Shown: positions 38,057-46,204, counted from the first letter of the stretch. The stretch is DNA of 64,000 nucleotides from an uncultured Erythrobacter sp. (GCA_947495695.1 CANLZP010000003.1:372001-436000); one strand, 5' to 3'. Program-made: numbers and translations. The notes: a model not told the origin generated them from the letters alone.

Positions 38057-38104
38057 ATGTTTGCCAATCGTATCCCCGATTAGCCCGTTTCCGGGAGCTC
38101 GGTG

Positions 38105-38869
38105 ATGGAACTGTTCGAATTTGCCTGGTCTGAATTGCTGCCGTTCATTGCCATTGGATTTTTGGCGCAACTGATCGATGGCGCTCTCGGGATGGCATTC
38201 GGCGCCATTGCAACGACATTCTTGGTCGGGTTCGCGGGCGTTTCGCCTGCTCAGGCATCATACAAGGTGCATGTCATCAAGATCTTGACCAGCGGGGTAT
38301 CCGGTATCAGTCACGCGATCGCGGGAAACATTCATAAACGTCTGTTCTTGATGATCCTGTTACCCGGTATACTTGGCGGATTGATCGGCGCCTTTGGTCT
38401 GGCGCGATTGGACGGAGAGGCAGTAAAGCCGTTCGTCTTCGCCTATTTATGCCTTTTGGGCCTGCTTCTGCTTTTCAAGGGGATGAAAGGGCGGCCCAGG
38501 CACAGAGCACCAAGGGCTGCTATCCCTTTAGGATTTGTCGGCGGCTTACTCGATGCGATCGGCGGAGGGGGATGGGGTCCGGTCGTAAGCTCAGGGCTGA
38601 TGTTACAGGGTACAGAACCGCGAAAGGTTGTGGGATCGGTGAACAGTGCCGAGATTTTCGTCGCAATCGCGATCTCCGGGGCATTCCTCGGGCAATACGG
38701 TTTCGAAGCGTTGGCATCAGCCACCCTTGGCCTCTTGATAGGAGGCGTCCTCGCCGCACCTTTCGGAGCGATCGCGGCGAAGTACATTCCGGCCCGTGCC
38801 ATGTTCGTGCTGGTCGGAAGCGTCTTGACGATCATTACAGGCTACTGGTTGGTGGAAAATATCATCTGA
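38105..38869 (+). CDS. TauE/SafE-family membrane exporter
   Basis: A 254-residue membrane protein with about seven to eight helices and two TauE/SafE repeats (GFLAQLIDGALGMAFGAIATTFL near the start; FVGGLLDAIGGGGWGPVVSSGLM in the second half). The family exports sulfite, sulfoacetate or related organosulfur anions. A GTG one codon earlier is in frame; the ATG is preferred. First intact island gene. Further sulfur-type transporters (YeeE/YedE pair and SulP) occur 13-15 kb on. Confidence 0.82.
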   Translation: MELFEFAWSELLPFIAIGFLAQLIDGALGMAFGAIATTFLVGFAGVSPAQASYKVHVIKILTSGVSGISHAIAGNIHKRLFLMILLPGILGGLIGAFGLARLDGEAVKPFVFAYLCLLGLLLLFKGMKGRPRHRAPRAAIPLGFVGGLLDAIGGGGWGPVVSSGLMLQGTEPRKVVGSVNSAEIFVAIAISGAFLGQYGFEALASATLGLLIGGVLAAPFGAIAAKYIPARAMFVLVGSVLTIITGYWLVENII

Positions 38870-39042
38870 AGGGACGACCCAGATTGCGCGCCAAAGCAGT
38901 CGGCCCGCAGCAATCCGTCACATTACTCCCTGCTTTTAAAGGTTTCATAGTCTGGATGCTACGGGCCTATCTGATTGGGTCATCGTTCCCTTGCGGTTAC
39001 TCGCCAACCAGCAATCTCTTTATGACACGATTCGTGATGGGA

Positions 39043-39062
39043 CACTTGACAAATATCAAGTG
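39043..39062. promoter_or_regulatory. FNR/FixK-box-like palindrome
   Basis: CACTTGA-caaata-TCAAGTG is a perfect 7+6+7 inverted repeat containing TTGA-N6-TCAA, the spacing of FNR and FixK sites. It sits between two convergent genes, where no promoter is expected, so it may instead be a weak terminator, or serve a small transcript. The island encodes a Crp/FNR-family regulator that could bind it. Confidence 0.5.
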
Positions 39063-39076
39063 CAGGATGCGAAAGC

Positions 39077-40333
39077 CTAGAAATTAATCCACCAGAAGGC
39101 GAGGCTCGCTGCCAAGGTGAGCATGCTCAGCGCCAGTGCGCGTCCTGCCGGGTGGGCTTTTCGGCCACCGCTGATCAACGTAATCGCGAGCTTGACAGAC
39201 ATGTTCGCAAGGATGGTGCCTGCAAGGGCGATCGCAGCCAGCCACTGGGCGACAGCATCGGCCGGCAGGCCCCCTGCCGTCACGATTGCAACATCAACAT
39301 CCATGGATCCCATCAAGAAGAGCATCACGGCAATCCCCTGCTCGCCAAACCGTTCCAGGCCCCAGCGGGCTGCAACAGCGCCGACCGCGACGAAGGCCAG
39401 AAAGCCGAGCGCGGGCAGTAGTGCGATTGGATTACTGGGTAGGCGCGTGCGCTGACCGTCACTTTGGCCGCGCCAAAGCCACACTCCGGCGATCCACGTC
39501 ACCAGCAACGCGGGCAGCACGATGGAGGAGAAGGCGACAATCAGGCGTGGTGCGAGTATCGCGACCAGGATGACCACGCGGACATACATCACCGCGCTCG
39601 CCAGAACGATGCCGGTGCACTCGATCCCGCTCGCAGTGTCATCGCGCAATCGTTGGGCCAGCGACTGGGTGACCGCTGTCGAGGAATATGCCCCGCCAAT
39701 GATGGCAGTGAGCACCGTTCCGTATCGCGCGCCCAGCGCTCGGTCGGCGACGTAGCCGAGGTAGGAGAAGCCGGTGACAAGGATGACCACGAGCCAGAGA
39801 TTCTGCGGGTTCCAGGCATCCATCGGCCCCATGCTATGATCGGGAAGGAAGGGCCTGACGGCAAGGGCGATGACCGCGAAACGGACAGCGGCTTTGAGGT
39901 CCGCCTCGTCGAGATTGGCGATCCAACGATGGGTTTCGGTCCTTAGCGCCAGGACCATCGTCACCAGGGCAGCAAAGGCCACCGCAACTTCCGGCGAACC
40001 GAAGCCGGCGACAAAGCTCAAAGCGAGTGTGGCGCCCGCCGCCGCCGCGCTTGTGGCGTCGGCCTCGTTGGTAAGCTTAGCTTCACGCAGATAGGCCAGC
40101 GCAACGATCAGCCCGAGGGTGGCAATAATCGCAAAGCCGATCAGTTCGGCCTGATACCGCGCCAAAATGCCGGAAATACCGCTCGCAATGGCGAGGACGA
40201 GGAATGTTCGCACGCCCGCGGCACGCTCGCCATCCTTCCGGGTGCGCATCGTCCAGCCTCGCTCGATACCGATCAACAGGCCCACTGCCGTGGCGGCGAG
40301 CAAGGGCAGCCAGACTTCACTCAGCTCGATCAT
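39077..40333 (-). CDS. MgtC/SapB-DUF4010 membrane protein
   Basis: A polytopic protein of 418 residues. The N-terminal third is an MgtC/SapB-type domain (LLAATAVGLLIGIERGW...GVRTFLVLAIASGISGIL), the rest is the DUF4010 domain with more helices (SYLGYVADRALGARYG; YSSTAVTQSLAQRL; FLMGSMDVDVAIVTAGG). Function is unknown; MgtC itself helps bacteria survive low magnesium and inhibits ATP synthase. It is the last gene of a four-gene operon with nucleotide-metabolism enzymes, overlapping the previous gene by four bases. Confidence 0.82.
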   Translation of the reverse strand: MIELSEVWLPLLAATAVGLLIGIERGWTMRTRKDGERAAGVRTFLVLAIASGISGILARYQAELIGFAIIATLGLIVALAYLREAKLTNEADATSAAAAGATLALSFVAGFGSPEVAVAFAALVTMVLALRTETHRWIANLDEADLKAAVRFAVIALAVRPFLPDHSMGPMDAWNPQNLWLVVILVTGFSYLGYVADRALGARYGTVLTAIIGGAYSSTAVTQSLAQRLRDDTASGIECTGIVLASAVMYVRVVILVAILAPRLIVAFSSIVLPALLVTWIAGVWLWRGQSDGQRTRLPSNPIALLPALGFLAFVAVGAVAARWGLERFGEQGIAVMLFLMGSMDVDVAIVTAGGLPADAVAQWLAAIALAGTILANMSVKLAITLISGGRKAHPAGRALALSMLTLAASLAFWWINF

Positions 40334-41241
40334 AGGCGATGGCGCGCATACGTGAGCGAGACCAGATCTTGCACGTCGGCAATCAGTGAGCCAGCAATAT
40401 CGATCCGGTTGCTGGGGTGGGGCACGCTGTTGCAGCTCACGAGTTCGGCGAAGTTTGCGTTGGTCGTGATCCGCTGCGGCAGGTGCTTGGCCAGCGCATG
40501 AACAGCGACGTAGATTGTTGGCTGCTGAGTGTCCTGAGCCGTTCGCTCGACGATGGCAGCCATCGTTCCTCCGCTCGAGACGATATCGTCGATCACAACC
40601 GGTGTCATTTTAGGGTGCAAACCGTCCAGAGTGCCGCTGATGCGCACGTTGCGGTCGCCTAAGCGCTGCTTCTCGAATACCGAAAAGGGCGCATCGATGT
40701 GCGCGGCAATACGCTGGATCCAGGGTGCACTTTCGCTGTCGGGTCCGATCAAGAAGGGATGCTCGACATGCTTTGCGATCCAATCGCCAATGGGTTCCGT
40801 CGCCTTGGCCGCGCGGGCGGGGATCGAAAAGACCTCTTCCAAATGGGCGATCCGGTGAAGGTGCGGTTCGAGCGTGACCAACCAGTCGAAATGCCGGGAA
40901 AGGATCGTCGCAAAGACTTGCGCAGAGACGGCCTCGCCCTCGCGAAAGGCCTGATCCTGTCGCATATAGCCAAGGTAGGGTGCGACAAGCCCAACCTGAT
41001 GCGCCCCTTGCGTTCGCGCCGCATCGGCGGCGAGCAACAGTGGCATAATCCATTTATCGGGGTCATCAAGATCGCAAAGAAATACCACTGCGCGATCCAC
41101 AACCTTGGTTTCAAGGCGGATGTAGCTTTCACTATCCGGAAACCGTCGGTGCTCGATTGTACCTGCCTCCATGTCGCCCCCAACAAATATGCTGTCTTTC
41201 AGACTTTCAGCCGCGTGGAGTGTAAACAGCAGGGGCCTCAT
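40330..41241 (-). CDS. Ribose-phosphate pyrophosphokinase-like enzyme
   Basis: A 303-residue PRPP synthetase homologue with the full set of motifs: FPDSESYIRL (ATP site), YMRQDQAFREGEAVSAQ, the catalytic flexible-loop region EKQRLGDRNVRI with its lysine and arginine, and the PRPP loop VVIDDIVSSGGTMAAI. EKQR and DDIVSSGGT look more like archaeal (class III) enzymes than housekeeping Prs. It makes PRPP from ribose-5-phosphate and ATP, or could act in reverse. It overlaps the AMP phosphorylase-like gene by four bases, implying a joint pathway. The open frame before its ATG is non-coding. Confidence 0.85.
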   Translation of the reverse strand: MRPLLFTLHAAESLKDSIFVGGDMEAGTIEHRRFPDSESYIRLETKVVDRAVVFLCDLDDPDKWIMPLLLAADAARTQGAHQVGLVAPYLGYMRQDQAFREGEAVSAQVFATILSRHFDWLVTLEPHLHRIAHLEEVFSIPARAAKATEPIGDWIAKHVEHPFLIGPDSESAPWIQRIAAHIDAPFSVFEKQRLGDRNVRISGTLDGLHPKMTPVVIDDIVSSGGTMAAIVERTAQDTQQPTIYVAVHALAKHLPQRITTNANFAELVSCNSVPHPSNRIDIAGSLIADVQDLVSLTYARHRL

Positions 41242-42782
41242 CTCGCGCGTTCCTCGATCAGATCGCAATTCGCCCGGTAGTAGTCGAGCGCATATTCCAA
41301 TTCGCCGATGCTTTCGCCATGGAGCGTGATCAGCGGCTGCCCGCGGTCCACCGGATCGCCGATATTGACGTGAAGCTCGAGTCCTGCCGAAGGCGATCGC
41401 GGCGCCCCGGCGAGCTTGGCGAGGCGCGCGAGCCGGCGATTGTCGACCGTGGTGATATGCCCCGCGCGCTTGCATTCGATTACGTGCCGGAACCCAGCCC
41501 TCTCTGGCCTCCTAAAGCCGCCTTGCGCTTCGCAAATGGCCACGAATTTTGCCATCGCGCGACCATCGTCCAGCATGGCTCTCGCCGCGTCCTTGCCCTT
41601 TCCTGGCGGGTATGCGCCACCCATTTCGAGGATCGCGGCAGCGAGACCCAATCCTCGTTGCCGCAATTCTTGCGGGGCGGTGCGTCTGCATTCGAGCACC
41701 GCGAGGACGTCACGCGCCTCCAACGCCGGACCGATGCCGTCACCAACGGGCTGCAATCCATCTGAGATCATGGTTTCGACCTTCAGGCCGAAGGCATCTC
41801 CTACGCTCTTCATATAGGCTATGAGTTCCTCCGCATCGGCGGCTGATCGGACCTTGGCAGTCGGCCCGACCGGTATGTCGATGAGCACATGGGTCGATCC
41901 GGCGGCAATCTTCTTCGACATTACCGAAGCGACCATTTGAGAAGTACAGTCGAGTTCCAGCTCCCGCTCGACCCGGATAAGCAGATCGTCGGCGGGCGAA
42001 AGGTCGACGCCGCCGCCCCAGACAATGCAGCCGCCTTCTTTTTCGACGACCTTGCTCATCTCCTCACCGCTAAGATCCACGCGGGTCATGGTTGCCATGG
42101 TATCGGCGGTCCCGGCCGGTGATGTGATCGCCCGCGAAGAGGTTTTCGGGATCGTCAGGCCTGCGGCGGCTACTATCGATACGACGATGGGCGTCGTCCG
42201 GTTGCCGGGCAGACCGCCCACACAATGTTTGTCGACCACGACATTACCCGGCCAGGCAAGCCTGTCACCTATCGCGACCATCGCTTCGGTCAGCGCGACG
42301 ATCTCGCTCGCTGCTGGTGGCTGACTGGCTAAAGCCGTAATGAAAGCCGAGGTCTGCACATCAGAAAGCCTCCCTTCGACAATGTCGCGAAAGATCGCAC
42401 CGGCGTGTCTCGCATCGAGCCTGTGACCGTAAACTTTGCTGCGTAGCGCACTCATAGAGTTCAGGCTTCGGGGATGGTGTAGGGTGACATTGCCGTCCGT
42501 TTCCAGGGCGAGTCTACTCCATACGATTTCCGAGAGACCGATTTCATCAGGGGCGATGAGATCATCTTCCACCTGATACAGCCGGGCGATCACTTGGCGA
42601 TCCCCGTGGCGCAGCTGGACCCGGGCTCGCTCCGTAAGACCCTCCGATCTGGCGATGGTGCAGTCGCGGTTGACGATCGCTATCGCCTCTCGCTGAGTGT
42701 GCAAATTGAGCCGTCTGGCCTTGAGCGGTACGAGCTCGCGAGGGCGATCAAGATCGACGGGTACGAGAGACGAAGCCTTCAT
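41238..42782 (-). CDS. AMP phosphorylase-like enzyme (putative thymidine phosphorylase family)
   Basis: A 514-residue nucleoside/nucleotide phosphorylase. The core carries the family signature (DKHCVGGLPGNRTTPIVV, then KTSSRAITSPAGTADTM). The extra N-terminal domain of about 85 residues and the length near 500 match archaeal AMP phosphorylase, not DeoA (about 440). AMP phosphorylase converts NMP plus phosphate to base plus ribose 1,5-bisphosphate. Flanked by an RNase-like and a PRPP synthetase-like gene with overlapping ends, it probably works on RNA breakdown products. True substrate (NMP or nucleoside) is inferred. Confidence 0.83.
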   Translation of the reverse strand: MKASSLVPVDLDRPRELVPLKARRLNLHTQREAIAIVNRDCTIARSEGLTERARVQLRHGDRQVIARLYQVEDDLIAPDEIGLSEIVWSRLALETDGNVTLHHPRSLNSMSALRSKVYGHRLDARHAGAIFRDIVEGRLSDVQTSAFITALASQPPAASEIVALTEAMVAIGDRLAWPGNVVVDKHCVGGLPGNRTTPIVVSIVAAAGLTIPKTSSRAITSPAGTADTMATMTRVDLSGEEMSKVVEKEGGCIVWGGGVDLSPADDLLIRVERELELDCTSQMVASVMSKKIAAGSTHVLIDIPVGPTAKVRSAADAEELIAYMKSVGDAFGLKVETMISDGLQPVGDGIGPALEARDVLAVLECRRTAPQELRQRGLGLAAAILEMGGAYPPGKGKDAARAMLDDGRAMAKFVAICEAQGGFRRPERAGFRHVIECKRAGHITTVDNRRLARLAKLAGAPRSPSAGLELHVNIGDPVDRGQPLITLHGESIGELEYALDYYRANCDLIEERAR

Positions 42783-44137
42783 AGTTTCACCCGCTCACCA
42801 TGTTCGGGGACGCGGGTTTTCCAACCGAGCTGCTCAGCGATCTGAAGGCGGAAGCGGTCGGCCGATTGCGCTTCGCCATGGACGACGAAGCATTGATCTG
42901 GCGGCGTCTCGAAGCCGCCAAGCCAGCGCAGCAGTTCATGTTGGTCCGCATGCGCGGATAGCATGTCTAGCGAGACCACCTCTGCCTCGACTGGAACGTA
43001 TTGGCCGTGAATCTTGATCGTGTCTGCACCGTTCAATAGCGCTCCGCCCCTCGTGCCGCCCGCCTGATACCCTGCCATTACGATCGTGCTGCGATGGTCG
43101 GGGGCATAGTGCTTCAGGCGATGCAGAATGCGTCCGCCGGTCACCATTCCGCTTGCGGAGATTATGATTTTAGGAGCGGGCTCCGTATCCAGTCGCTTGG
43201 AGGCTTCTACGTCTCGCGTGTAGATCACCTCGTCCCAGGCAGCTCGGCATTGCGCGGCGCTGAGACGATGGTCGGCGGCATGGTGGCAGAAGAGGTCGGT
43301 TGCGCTGCAGGCCATCGGGCTGTCGAGATAGACGGGAATATCGGGCAAGTTCCCACGCTGGCGGATGGCGTGAATGTGATAGAGCAGGGCCTGCGCGCGA
43401 CCCACTGCAAAGGAAGGGATAATAACGCTGCCACCACGCGCGATTGTCCGCTCGATGATGCGCTCCAGTTCCTGCTGAGGTGCGAAGTCTGGATGACACC
43501 GGTCGCCATAAGTGGATTCAACCAGCAGGTAATCCGCTTGCGGCACAGGCTCGGGATCGAACATCAGGGGATCACCGTAACGCCCGACATCCCCCGAAAA
43601 GACGAGGCGCGTGCCATCCGCGATCATATCCACGCTGGCCGCGCCCAGAATATGCCCTGCATAGCGGAACCGGATTGAGCAATCGCTCGCGACGTCGATC
43701 CGTTCTCCAAATGGCTGCGGTGCGAAGGATTTCAGCGAACGCATCGCATCGGCCCTGGTGTAGAGCGGAAGGGCGGGATCATGCTTACTGAAACCGCGGC
43801 GATTGGCATAGCGCGCGTCCGCTTCCAAAAGGTAACCGCTATCGGGCAGTAGCAGGTTGCAAAGAGCGTAGGTGCCCCTGGTGCAGATCACTTTCCCGGA
43901 AAACCCGTTCTTCACCAGCAACGGTATGTATCCCGAGTGATCCAGATGCGCGTGAGTGAGGACGACCGCATCGATACTCGCAGGATCGACCGGCAGAGGA
44001 TTCCAGTTGCGCGACCTCAAGACCTTATAGCCCTGAAATAGGCCGCAATCGATGAGCACCCTGTGGCGCGGTGTTTCGACGAGGAATTTCGATCCCGTCA
44101 CCGTGTCCGCTGCGCCGAGAAAAGTCAGATGAACGAT
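42779..44137 (-). CDS. MBL-fold RNase of the CPSF/beta-CASP type, unusual start
   Basis: A metallo-beta-lactamase/beta-CASP hydrolase of about 452 residues: motif 2 is LTHAHLDHSGYIP, followed by SGDVGRYGDPL, the beta-CASP domain, and a C-terminal RNA-specificity segment with IKIHGQYVPVEAEV and SAHADQHELLRW. Homologues are RNA exo- or endonucleases. The conserved first strand (LTFLGAADTVTGSKFLVE) lies upstream of the first canonical start (GTG, 44101), and no ATG, GTG or TTG exists before the upstream stop. GGAGG at 44143-44147 is placed five bases before an ATC at 44137, so ATC, or CTG at 44128, is the likely start. First gene of the operon. Confidence 0.82.
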   Translation of the reverse strand: MVHLTFLGAADTVTGSKFLVETPRHRVLIDCGLFQGYKVLRSRNWNPLPVDPASIDAVVLTHAHLDHSGYIPLLVKNGFSGKVICTRGTYALCNLLLPDSGYLLEADARYANRRGFSKHDPALPLYTRADAMRSLKSFAPQPFGERIDVASDCSIRFRYAGHILGAASVDMIADGTRLVFSGDVGRYGDPLMFDPEPVPQADYLLVESTYGDRCHPDFAPQQELERIIERTIARGGSVIIPSFAVGRAQALLYHIHAIRQRGNLPDIPVYLDSPMACSATDLFCHHAADHRLSAAQCRAAWDEVIYTRDVEASKRLDTEPAPKIIISASGMVTGGRILHRLKHYAPDHRSTIVMAGYQAGGTRGGALLNGADTIKIHGQYVPVEAEVVSLDMLSAHADQHELLRWLGGFETPPDQCFVVHGEAQSADRFRLQIAEQLGWKTRVPEHGERVKL

Positions 44138-44209
44138 AAGTACCTCCTGCCAATGATTGCCATTGGCCCGTAGAGACTTGGTAAAAGCATCCCCTCATCG
44201 CGGTCTGTA

Positions 44210-44224
44210 TCCGTAAATCTCCCG
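44210..44224 (+). promoter_or_regulatory. FixJ-like site A between the RNase operon and the FixK-like gene
   Basis: TCCGTAAATCTCCCG, one of the best matches to the island motif. It lies about 70 bases before the minus-strand RNase start and 135 before the plus-strand regulator, so it could serve the RNase operon. Confidence 0.55.
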
Positions 44225-44264
44225 AGTAGCGGTTGGCTATCTCCCTCGAACCGGCATCGGAGAA

Positions 44265-44280
44265 TTAAGTACATTCACCG
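44265..44280 (+). promoter_or_regulatory. FixJ-like site B before the FixK-like gene
   Basis: TTAAGTACATTCACCG, a degenerate member of the motif, starts 80 bases before the ATG of the Crp/FNR regulator. With site A it makes a pair in one divergent promoter, like the pair at 59.9 kb. Confidence 0.4.
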
Positions 44281-44344
44281 ATGCCGCGCCATGGTCGTCA
44301 GCTTCTAGTCTCGCTCCCGTTCAAGCAGCAAACTGGGAATCAGC

Positions 44345-44974
44345 ATGTATCAATCATCGGATTTCGGAATTCTGGATCGACCGGTCTCCATGCCCGCTCG
44401 CGATGGCGAGATCCTTTTCGAAAAAGGTGATCCATGCCGGACCACTCTTGAGGTTTGCCGAGGCGTTGCGCGAGCGGTCGCTTATTCGCGTGAAGGGGAT
44501 CGCCAGATCATGGCGTTCTTTTTCGCAGGCGACTTCATAGGCTTGCCGCTGTTGCAAACGCATCGATACTCAGCGGAGGCTGTGGGTGGCCTGCGCTTCA
44601 CTCGACATTCTACGCAATTTTTGCGGACAGGTTCCGCCCTACAAGATCCGGTTCACCCTGATCTTTTTGTCGACGCCGTTTGGCGTGAAGAGAAGGCCTT
44701 CATCGCGCGTAGCTTGATCCTCGGACGAGTGGGAATGAGGGCGCGCGCTGCCGCGTTTCTCGACTATCTCGGCGGGCGACTGGAGGTTGTGGACGGCATG
44801 CTCAACCTTTCGATCCCGCAAGGCGACATGGCATCGTATCTCGCCACCTCGCCCGAGACCATGTGCCGCACTCTGCGCAGCCTTCGTGACGAACAGATTA
44901 TCTCAATGCCTTCTCGCAGCCGACTTAAAATACTCGACGAATATCGCCTGAAAATGGCTGCTGAAGGTGACTAA
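44345..44974 (+). CDS. Crp/FNR-family regulator, FixK-like
   Basis: A 209-residue regulator with an N-terminal cyclic-nucleotide-binding-type domain (DGEILFEKGDPCRTTLEVCRGVARAV...FFAGDFIGLP) and a C-terminal helix-turn-helix (GDMASYLATSPETMCRTLRSLRDEQII). It lacks the N-terminal cysteine cluster of FNR, so it is more like FixK. The recognition helix has E-T-M-C-R where FNR/FixK proteins have E-x-x-S-R; the Glu and Arg that read TTGA are kept, the Ser is a Cys. FixJ-like sites upstream suggest a FixLJ-to-FixK cascade. Confidence 0.87.
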   Translation: MYQSSDFGILDRPVSMPARDGEILFEKGDPCRTTLEVCRGVARAVAYSREGDRQIMAFFFAGDFIGLPLLQTHRYSAEAVGGLRFTRHSTQFLRTGSALQDPVHPDLFVDAVWREEKAFIARSLILGRVGMRARAAAFLDYLGGRLEVVDGMLNLSIPQGDMASYLATSPETMCRTLRSLRDEQIISMPSRSRLKILDEYRLKMAAEGD

Positions 44975-45163
44975 CGGATATGGTCCTCCGGCTTGTCTTG
45001 TATGAGTAGATGGCCTTCGAGGAATGCCGCGGCGGGGGCTGCACAAACAGGGCTTAGGATGGTTAACGCAAGGATAGCCCTTAACACTTACGATTGTAGG
45101 CATGGTCAACGCGGAACACGCTTATTCATTGAAGCCCCGGATTGGGAGTAGGGGGAGAACGCG

Positions 45164-45526
45164 ATGCCTTGGAGGCTCGTAAGACTGGAGCATGGACCCA
45201 CGCGTGAATTTCCGCTTGGTTCTGCTGCGCGCGCGTATCTCTTGCGGATTCCCTTACAGTCGAATGGGCGTATAGACACCGACACGCATGGGCTTGATCC
45301 GAAGCGCTCAACCGTGCGCAGATACTGGCCCAATGAGCAGGACCGGTCAGGCTATGTCGTGAGAGGCGAAGCTATTTGGGAGCTGGTCTCCGGCAGCAAC
45401 CCGGAGGAAGCCGAGGTGATCGGCTGGTTCGAGGACTGCAAATTCTCGGCGAGCGCAATCATCTCTATCACCGAACCGGAGAATAAAGCGATACCCTTCG
45501 AGGTGGCGGATATCCGCGTCGATTGA
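45164..45526 (+). CDS. Conserved hypothetical protein
   Basis: A 120-residue protein without signal peptide or membrane helix. It opens MPWRLVRLEHGPTREFPLGSA and has the blocks RIPLQSNGRIDTDT, RRYWPNEQDRSGYVV and ISITEPENKAIPFEVADI, suggesting a small mostly-beta fold. I recall similar proteins from alphaproteobacterial accessory regions, but no function. A GGGGGAGA site before the ATG supports the start. It ends six bases from the convergent fixJ stop. Confidence 0.7.
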   Translation: MPWRLVRLEHGPTREFPLGSAARAYLLRIPLQSNGRIDTDTHGLDPKRSTVRRYWPNEQDRSGYVVRGEAIWELVSGSNPEEAEVIGWFEDCKFSASAIISITEPENKAIPFEVADIRVD

Positions 45527-45532
45527 CCTTTC

Positions 45533-46204
45533 TTATTCGGTACGAGGATCTTGCGCCGCTGCTTGCCCTTGGCTTGTGCCTTGCTCCGCTTCGCCAACTC
45601 CTGCGGCAAAGGCGATACGCAGCAGATCAGAGAGATTGAAGACGTTGAGCTTTTTCATGAGGTTGGCGCGGTGTATCTCTACTGTGCGAGGGCTGATATC
45701 CAGATCGTAGCCGATGGTTTTGTTCGGATACCCCTTGGTTAAACCAACCAGCACTTCGTATTCACGCCGGGTCAGGCCGTTGACGAGCAATTCCGCTTCC
45801 GCGCGCCGTTTGCTTTTCTTGCCCGACCTTGCGAGCCTTTCGAACGCCTCGCCGATGGCCTGCAGTGCTGTGTCCTTTGCAAAGGGCTTTTCAATGAAAT
45901 CCACCGCTCCTGCTTTCATCGCCCGAACCGCCACTTCCACATCGCCGTGGCCGGTCATCACCACGATAGGTAGGGGCACGCCGCGTTCGCGCAATTCCTG
46001 CTGGACTTCCAGGCCATCCACCTCCGGCATCTGTATGTCGAGCAGCACGCAGCCTGGTTCGAGCGTACGAACATCCTTGAGGAATTCGACCCCGCTTTTG
46101 TAGGTTTCGACCTCATGGCCAGAGGTCTTGAGCATGAAACCGACCGAGCGACGAACGGAATCGTCGTCATCGACAAGATAGATGGGATAATCATTGCTGG
46201 TCAT
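45533..46204 (-). CDS. fixJ: Response regulator FixJ
   Basis: A two-domain regulator of 223 residues: a receiver with the acidic cluster VDDDD, phospho-acceptor D56 (VLLDIQMP), T84 and K106 (IEKPFAK), then a LuxR-type helix-turn-helix (LTRREYEVLVGLTKGYPNKTIGYDLDISPRTVEIHRANLMKKL). This is the FixJ/NarL arrangement. The open frame continues upstream inside fixL, but the ATG with the 14-base overlap starts the receiver correctly. It should be phosphorylated by the upstream kinase and act at the repeated sites across the island. Confidence 0.9.
   Translation of the reverse strand: MTSNDYPIYLVDDDDSVRRSVGFMLKTSGHEVETYKSGVEFLKDVRTLEPGCVLLDIQMPEVDGLEVQQELRERGVPLPIVVMTGHGDVEVAVRAMKAGAVDFIEKPFAKDTALQAIGEAFERLARSGKKSKRRAEAELLVNGLTRREYEVLVGLTKGYPNKTIGYDLDISPRTVEIHRANLMKKLNVFNLSDLLRIAFAAGVGEAEQGTSQGQAAAQDPRTE

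Larger units (their letters stand above)
37582..38104. other. Eroded DNA at the island border
   Basis: A stretch of 523 bases between tRNA-Met and the first island gene. It holds one 36-codon AlpA-like remnant (described separately), two FixJ-like sites near its right end and otherwise no intact gene. A plus-strand frame from about 37801 to 37998 is open but shows no family. No integrase and no second copy of the tRNA 3' end were seen. It looks like the remains of an integrative element. Confidence 0.5.
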
